Positions 57,050-64,000 of a DNA stretch of 64,000 nt are shown here, in pieces. The translations under genes were made by a program, and so were the position numbers. This DNA is from Apostichopus parvimensis. Its lineage: Eukaryota > Echinodermata > Holothuroidea > Aspidochirotida > Stichopodidae. Below the pieces are notes generated by a model. That model was not told where the DNA came from. It searched no databases and worked only from the letters and a program-made list of their open reading frames with translations. Every line of letters begins with the position of its first letter. Position 1 is the first letter of the stretch. Location: positions 21,880 through 85,879 of the forward strand of contig KN888523.1 in assembly GCA_000934455.1 (NCBI GenBank), read 5' to 3'.

Positions 57050-60000
57050 CTTTATAAGAAAAAATACAACAGAAGAAAAGGTATAGCTACAACTAGTTAC
57101 TTCTACCAATAGCTTATTTTTTAACCAGAATGCAAAACTGTATCTCAATGAGTTTTCAATGGCTTCTTATGGGAAGACTTTACCTGTATGTACACCAGAA
57201 ATGGCTCCTAAACATATGTACAATGACGTTATGGTAAAATAAAAACAGGTGATATTGTACCGTGCCAGTACAGACCTCGGCCAAACCAAAACAATAGGTA
57301 TTTTGTTCAACATAATGCATCCACATACCTGTAATAAGTACTAAATGAGTTGTGCCCATGCTTTCTAATTAAATATCACAATAACGTGGTATTCAGAGAG
57401 ATCTCAGGTGACATCCATCAAAACATGAGATATAAATAGTACCAAATATTATTTTGTTTTAACAATGTATTCAGGTCTTCTTCTCCCGATATGACTTTCA
57501 CCTCCACCCAAAACACAACAGTTCATCTATTTGATATCACACAGCTACATACCACATATCGAAATCATCCATTTTTTCTATCTTAAGATATCTTCTTTAC
57601 AAAGTGTTGATATTTTAACCTCAGGTAACCTTTGACCTACACAAGACCAATAGGGTTCATCTTCTCAATAAGACCCATCTACACATAACATATGAAAAGT
57701 ATTCATGTTTGCTATCTGGAGATAATTTATTACAAGGTTTTCAGTTTTAGTCTTACAGTGACCTCATATGACATTAGAAATCCATTATAAAGCATCTTCT
57801 TCGTCCACCCAATATGAGTCATCCACAGTATGAGGCCTACCAAAGTAACTCTTTGTGAGATATTGTGTTAGTATGCTTAGCATTAAAAACATAGAAATAA
57901 AGCTATGCACACACATACACAAAACACATGTAGGTTTATCTTAACATGAAAATAAAAATCATCACATTTGTAACTAATTTATAGCAATTCCTAAAAAGAA
58001 CGAATGATAACATGTGCAGCACTTGCTTTGTTTTAAAGGATAATGGATTGAACTACTGTGGAGCTCTAGACACGTTCAATTCTTGTACTTTAGTTGATAT
58101 GTACTCTTAATAAGTAGCTCCAGAGTAAATGTATATTTGACATGTAAAAGAGGGCCGAGATGCTAAAGCATGGTGGTAAACTTTTTATTGAATTAGTACA
58201 TTTTGTACCAAAAGTGATATTGAACCAAACTGGAGGAATAACATTCATTGATGCTGACAACAATCAATTTTTTTAATTTTGTTTGGGGGGGGGGGGCTTC
58301 ATGAAGCTTAACTGTAATTTAGAAAGTTAACAGACAGCAATATAACTGTTAATAAATACCCCCCCCCCCCCCATATCCACTGTACTACATCACTGGCACA
58401 TTATTACGTTGTCTTCAGTCTAAATGAAAATTGTACATATGTATATCCTAAGTCACACACACTAATAGTATGAACACATAAGTAATAGTGAATGAATAGC
58501 AAAGAGCCTGTATTTTAAGAATTTGAAAGACAATTGTAAAGACTATAGAGAATATAACCCAAGTAACTCCTTTTAGGAGGGTCTGATATATTGTTTGTAA
58601 GTATAAAACATAATAAATTCAATTCTGAAGCCTGTGGGCAGTGAAGGAAACATGAAGGCCATTGTTATTCATTTCCTTTGTTAATGAACTGAAATTAGCT
58701 GTGAGTGCAAATCGGAAAGCCTCTTCCTGTTATGGAAGATGTTATAGTTTGATGCTATTGAACCCATTTGCGACGAGCCTCACCTTTAGCATTGAATAAA
58801 GATAAATCCTCGCTCTGCTTCCTCCTTGGAAAATACCCTCCACAGAGAATGAGGAGATATGATATGATTCGCAGAGACTGTTGACTACATAAAAATCCTA
58901 GAAATCTCTGTAGCCAAGGTGGCCGCTTTTGCCAGCAGGAAAAAATGGCAATGCCTTGTAAGTTGTTATTCTTGGCACCCACAACATAATAATCCCGTCA
59001 CCTCTGTTCGACTTAACTTGTGAATTGGGTTTGGGACTTAAGTTCAGCCAGCCAAGTTGAACTTTAATATTTGTTTTCTTTACAAGATATTATATAACAT
59101 ACATATATTACAATACCGGGTCAGTACTAACAGTTCATCGAATTAGTTTTCTAATATATGTTAGAAATGAAATTCCAAGGAAAAATCAATACTATAAATG
59201 TATGGCTATTAGCAGCAGTAGCTACTAATAATTTCGGTTACGTATAATGATATACCTCGATCATAGATTGGTAGAATTATATACAGTGAGCTTACTTCGT
59301 TAGCATATGAATTAGTTTGAAGGTATAATTTGAGCAAATTGTGACTCGAATGATACTGTTATTGTATCTTTAGATCATAGCTCAAGGTAAGGATTGATCA
59401 TCTGTATGTAAAGGTGAAGTGTGGTGACAAAAACACTGAATATAACTGCTTATAGGTTCAATATGTCACATGCCAGAATGCGGATGGCACATTTTCAGGT
59501 TATATCTCATACTGATATATTGCTGCGACATAATATATTGACATCATGATCCTTTGTCTTTACTGTACCAGATGCAGTAGTTAATTGGAAACTTGTTTAC
59601 AGCAATATTATTTAGATTGATCGATTTATTTTGAGAAAAACTCGTTCTCTTGATTTCATAAATTAATATAAGTGTGTACTCACCTACTTCAATATTCAAC
59701 TTTCTCTCTTGAGCAATGTTCAAGTGAGATCCACCCACTGCTCCCAGTCACTATGAAAATAATTTACAAAGGTCCGCTCTTGTAGTTCAATACCACTATA
59801 AAAGGTGTGATCATGTACAAGTAAAAAGATTTTTTTGTCTCGAATATACGATGCATACAAAGAAAGCTGAAATTTAGCGTCAAAAAATAGAACAGAATCC
59901 AAAATTGCATTGCAGTTTTGACAATATCACAAGACGAATCTTACATAAATTCGAAATTATGTACGATATAGCCGGGACATGCCTAGCAAGTAATGCAGCA

Positions 60001-60736
60001 AGAATTATTGACATGTGACAAACAATAACTTTATGTTGCTGACCAATGGACACTAAGGCCTACAGTAAAGGCTCTTTGTATTCAGTGTGATACACCAGCA
60101 AACTTATCATGTGATCTCGGACAGCTTCTTTTCTTCAGATATTGTTTACAGTTATATGTACAATTTTACCTATTTGACCGTAACGATCTTTGACCACTAT
60201 AGGGCTCGACTGAATGTGGTTCAAATTGGCAAATCTTCCAGTTGCCGTGTGGTGTAAATTACAAGCGGGCGTCAATCCGAATCGAGTCTAAATTCCGGCC
60301 TTAATTACTCAGCGGAGCGCCACCATCGGTTGGCGCGTAGCGTAGCAAGACAATTTCAGATTTCAATACCTGCCAGATCGCTGGAGATGGCACTTGCCAG
60401 GCTGGATAGCAGCCATCTAGTTACGTGATTTCGGGAGAAAATGATAAATTCGTCACTCAGGAAATCTGCAATTAAGTTCATGCGAACTTCATTTTTGGTG
60501 GATTATTTCTTTTATTAGTGGTTCCAATTGACATGAACATTGGAACCCAGTGCAAGTTGACAAATGATGCAGCGAACTGGAACCCCAGTCCCATTTGGCC
60601 ATATGCTTGAGGATAGAATACCCCTCGTTTGTTCGAACCCATGACAACTAACAATCTGTGAATAAATTTACTTCGAAATGGGCACATTATATTGCACCAC
60701 GTCGGTCAAAGAATGACCCCAGGGCCTCAGATATAG
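57050..60736. other. AT-rich stretch with no supported gene
   Basis: Poly-G (58286) and poly-C (58362) runs lie 70 bp apart. No exon, RNA gene or transposon terminus was recognised. The minus frame at 58755-58982 has no motif. Confidence 0.45.
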
Positions 60737-60744
60737 GCCTATAG

Positions 60745-61547
60745 CAGGGGTGGGCAACCTTTTTGAATGAATTATTTTATGACTGAATATTGACAGGGCC
60801 GCACCTAACCAACGACCTGCTGTTGATTTCAAACCTTTCATTCCGATGACGTTCAGAGGGGGGCAATGCCCCCCCCCCCCGCCCCAAAAAATTGTTGTGC
60901 TGCAGTCTTGCCCACCCAAAAAAATATTAACTTCAGCGATGTATTCAAAATACTTCTGTTTTACAATTTTTCCAGTTCTAATCACAAGTATTCATACCTT
61001 ACGGCTCATGTTGATACTTCATATAAGATCAGAAATTGGTAATCAGACCGAGATATTACACATTTTGGGTCTTCATCATACCCACATACGGAGACCGTTG
61101 ATCAATATTGTCCTACAGAATAAGCGCCAATAATTTGGCCGGTTGTATAACCAGTACAAAGTAGCGCTAGCAACCCATGTACATTTCAGCGACCAATGAT
61201 GCCACTTTGTGCAGACGAGGTGCCCATTAGTACATACATTTCTTGGTAATTGCAACCATCACGGGGTTGCACCGTTAAGAAAAATCTTGCCCCCCCCCCG
61301 CCCTAACAATAGAATGCTGGCTACGCCACTGGTGTGTACTAATCTGTATTCACAAAACATAATGTCAAATACAGTCCAGTTGATAATTAATGGTGATAAT
61401 AGACCTACCTGATAGCATCATTAGTGCAGATAAATTCTAAGCAGCTACCTGGTTTTTTGTGATGATGTAATAAAGATTGATTTTTTTTCTTCAGACATTT
61501 CACGGAATGCAAAAAATCACTGGCGGGCCGTAGGTTGCCCACCCCTG
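60745..61547. mobile_element. non-autonomous hAT transposon with perfect ends and target duplication
   Basis: CAGGGGTGGGCAACCT at the left end is repeated as an exact 16-bp inverse at the right end. GCCTATAG is duplicated on both sides (60737-60744 and 61548-61555). CAGGGGTGGGCAA ends and 8-bp target duplications are hallmarks of hAT elements. The 803-bp interior has no transposase frame but contains C-runs and a TGGCTACGCCACTGG segment, suggesting another repeat nested inside. The intact ends and duplication imply a fairly recent insertion. Confidence 0.9.
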
Positions 61548-61555
61548 GCCTATAG

Positions 61556-63059
61556 GAACGATGTCCCAAAATGTCCCCGGACATATAGGCGAAGGAAGTT
61601 ATCCGCCGCGACTGCATGTGAGTTTCTCGATTTGCCGTCCTGGGAGTCATACCTCAAAATGGTGCATTTCCTCATACGCCATTATTAATAATTTAAATAA
61701 CTAAGTAGGCACAGCCCAGATCCGAGTTCGTATAGTGAGCTTAGCGCAAATTTGGCCGAAAGTCCTCATACGCTAGCATGTTAAACCACCAATGACTTTT
61801 AATGCCACCCGTGACACACATCCAGTGGGACTGTGTCAGTTTCAATGTTTTGCTAGGTCTACGAGAATACATTTGTATGAAATTTGAAACAAGGATGGCA
61901 AGACAAACCACTTTAATTATGTTTTCAGGACCTCACACATGCGTATGTATCGTCATACTTAGAATAGGTCCCATGTGAGTGGTGGCTAAAGTGATGAAGG
62001 TATCAAAATAAATCAGTGGTTGTTCGTTGGGAGTCCTCAAGCAAATTACCTCGGTTGGTAGGTGGATCTGCATCTGGTAATCGGGTGAATTCTGGTCGGA
62101 GCGTACTATGTAACCACCGTTTACCCAGGGACGTAGCTAAGGCCTGGTGATTGGGGGTGGGGTGTAGTGGCTGAAAATCCAACTGGAGGGGTTTTGAAGC
62201 CAAGAATTCCGACTGCTGCTTTGTACCCCACCACCCTCGCGCTACTCGTCAACGATACGGTCAGTGTCAGTCAGACACTCAATCTTTCGCGACTGTACTT
62301 TTGTTCCGAACTCACGATACATGTGTACCCACTGGCACTCATTTCACAAACTTGTTAGCCCCCCCCCACCCCAACCCCCCAAAAAACTCGGGCAATATGC
62401 TGATAACTTTTCGGGCACCTACTGAAAGAAACATAATTTGCAATTTGTTTTCAGTGGTTAAAGTTATGTTATTATTACCATCAATATTGTAACGACTTCC
62501 CCAATAATTATTACTAATATGGAAGGGTGATAAAACGGAAAATGATTGTATGTTATTGGCATGCGATGTAAAAACCGATGCATGCCTATATGATATGCAC
62601 ATTAACGTGTGGAACTTTGGTTTAATTTTTTCTGGCAAATCGTTACAACCCCCCCCCCCCACAAATCAAATTGGGCTCCTACGCCCATGACGGTAGTTCT
62701 ATTAGGCCCTTTTTTTTGGAGTATTCAAAATCATACGAAGTTTTGTACGGTGGAGTATAAGAATCGCAAGATACAATTTCCCAAAGTGGCAAGGAAATCG
62801 TCGTAGATATGACAGATTAAAGCTCAATTTTTAGGTCATGCCCAATGACAGGAATAAATGAATAGGCCTAGATACACTACACTGTCGGGTGAGACACCTC
62901 CCCCCCCCTCTAGCGACGTCCCTGCGTGTACCCAGTGTTCTCACTGTCGAGTAAAATCCGATATCACTCAACAACAAGGTAACATGGGATGCGCTGCCAC
63001 GGAATATGCTCCCTATTTCATGTCCCCAATATTAGGGAACGGGCACCGTCTTTGAAACA
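61556..63059. other. repeat-rich stretch without a supported gene
   Basis: GGGACGTAGCTAAGGCCTGG (62128) and GGGCTCCTACGCCCATGA (62672) look like the two ends of a dispersed G/C-run-rich repeat, with poly-C runs at 62360 and 62649. The coding frames seen here are short and motif-free. Confidence 0.4.
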
Positions 63060-63335
63060 CCATCTACAACTAAGAAGATGCGGCGTCTGTAATCCGAGGA
63101 ATCAACGAACTTCTCTGCTAACTCCTCAGGCTTCAACTGGGCTAGACGTTCGCGGTGCTCCGTAGCCATGTCTTCAAGTGTGCGAAATCATTTAATGATC
63201 TCTCGGCTTCCGTCGAACTGGCGGAGGAGACGAGGAGCAACCGTAAGAGAGCTTCGACTTCACCAAACATAGCCCGTACCGCTGGATTCATCGACTTGAA
63301 TATTTCTCTATACCCTTCAACCGACGACGACTAGA
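63060..63335 (-). pseudogene. hAT transposase C-terminal dimerisation region (fragment)
   Basis: The minus strand reads MNPAVRAMFGEVEALLRLLL, then VSSASSTEAERSLNDFAHLK, then TWLRST. The adjacent frame continues MATEHRERLAQLKPEELAEK, then FVDSSDYRRRIFLVV. The SS-EAERSFS--RRLKTWLRSTM motif defines the hAT dimerisation (hATC) domain, here of the ZMYM-like type. One frame change and the absence of the upstream catalytic part show it is a relic. Confidence 0.75.
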
Positions 63336-63399
63336 ACTGGCCTCGAAAGAAAGGCAGACTAGGCTTACCCACTTCCCACTTCCCGAGAGCGTTACCCAC

Positions 63400-63835
63400 T
63401 TCCCGAGAGCTCAACGGAGAGGAGGCGGTCTCGCCTTTATTACACGTAAAAATGTAACATTGAAAAGGCATCCTTCGACAAAGTTCAAGTCGTTCGAACA
63501 CGGCGTTGTTGACATTCGCACCTCTTTTGAGCTCCTACGCACTGTGTTAGTGTACCGGCCGCCACCTTCAGTCAGTAATAAATCCTCTTCGATATCGCAT
63601 TTTCTCCCGGACTTCTCTACATTAATGGAGAATATTCTCGACAGTACTGGTCACCTTCTGATTACTGGTGATTTTAACTTTCACTGTGATGACCGAACGA
63701 CCCAGACCATCGGAAATTCGCTGATTTACTGTCACGATTGAGCTTACGCCAATTGGTCTCTGGAGCCACGCACAAAAGCGGTCATACATTAGACCTGATC
63801 ATCACGCGCGAGTCGGATACCATCGGGGTGTGTCT
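63400..63835 (+). mobile_element. LINE endonuclease fragment (CR1/L2-like)
   Basis: The plus strand reads RRGGGLAFITRKNVTLKRHP, then FKSFEHGVVDI, then LRTVLVYRPPPS, then HLLITGDFNFHCDD. In the next frame comes LRQLVSGATHKSGHTLDLII, then TRESD. GDFN and TH--GHTLDL are the APE-type endonuclease landmarks of LINEs (first half of the ORF). The fragment has at least one frameshift and stops before the reverse transcriptase, where an unrelated repeat array begins. Confidence 0.8.
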
Positions 63836-64000
63836 AAAACGAAGACCTCTAAAACGAAGATCGAAGACAGAAGACTGGTGAAATCTCTAAAACGAAGACA
63901 TCTAAAACGAAGACCGAAGATAGAAGACTGGAAAAATCCAAAACAAATAAAGAAGTCTTCGTTTTTCGATCTTCGTTTTCGAGATTCGCAGTATAGGCAA
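63833..64000. repeat. tandem plus inverted AAAACGAAGAC array at the window edge
   Basis: Two units of about 53 bp (from about 63833 and 63886) each contain TCTAAAACGAAGA twice and AGAAGACTGG once. After a short spacer the inverse appears (GTCTTCGTTTTTCGATCTTC, then GTTTTCGAGATT), so the array can fold into a long stem. The array continues beyond the window or ends at its edge. Confidence 0.75.

Overview
The window is eukaryotic DNA: about 36-40% GC, intron-rich, and crowded with transposons, microsatellites and three runs of N (12872-12921, 34685-35273, 50257-50306). Short palindromic TAGGCCTA motifs and poly-C/poly-G runs recur throughout. Gene families recognised by eye include P2X7-type C-terminal domain proteins, KMT5A-like SET proteins, ZSWIM3-like proteins, THAP/P-element transposases and hAT. 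Together these suggest a marine invertebrate, most likely an echinoderm or a related deuterostome. That placement rests on family content and sequence style, not on a search.

Left end (1-14.4 kb). A minus-strand SET methyltransferase gene runs off the window edge, with three exons between 132 and 2869. A ZSWIM3-like first exon (minus, 5978-6233) and a three-exon P2X7-CTD gene (plus, 6454-14406) lie head to head with only 220 bp between start codons. The last intron of the P2X7-CTD gene holds a very young Ty3/gypsy LTR retrotransposon (7746-12130) with identical 153-bp LTRs and a perfect 5-bp target duplication.

Middle (15-36 kb). Weak or broken exons lie at 15-18 kb. From about 22.5 to 31.1 kb there are minus-strand exons with proper splice sites: an acidic exon, two C2H2-type finger exons, a basic linker exon and an exon resembling the core of tyrosine-recombinase-like proteins. 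The introns of this presumed gene hold a Penelope-like retroelement fragment and an 898-bp inverted-repeat element. Other inverted-repeat elements lie at 21167-21802 (TTAA type) and 22922-23098.

Nested region (38.8-51.8 kb). A P-element/THAP9-like transposase gene on the minus strand is cut in two. Its N-terminal half is at 50.7-51.8 kb and its catalytic half at 38.8-40.7 kb. The 10-kb segment between them is bounded by diverged inverted repeats of about 180 bp (40702 and 50705) and carries, on the opposite strand, a long decayed gene (42976-47777). That gene encodes Cys/His modules, a large region with a possible DDE-like triad, a FEN/XPG-like acidic motif set and a C-terminal CXC (tesmin/TSO1-type) module. 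This is the best candidate here for an undescribed mobile element.

Right end (53-64 kb). There is a decayed multicopy-family gene at 53.8-55.3 kb and a textbook non-autonomous hAT element with 16-bp perfect inverted ends and an 8-bp target duplication (60745-61547). A hAT transposase tail, a LINE endonuclease fragment and an unusual repeat/hairpin array follow at the window edge.
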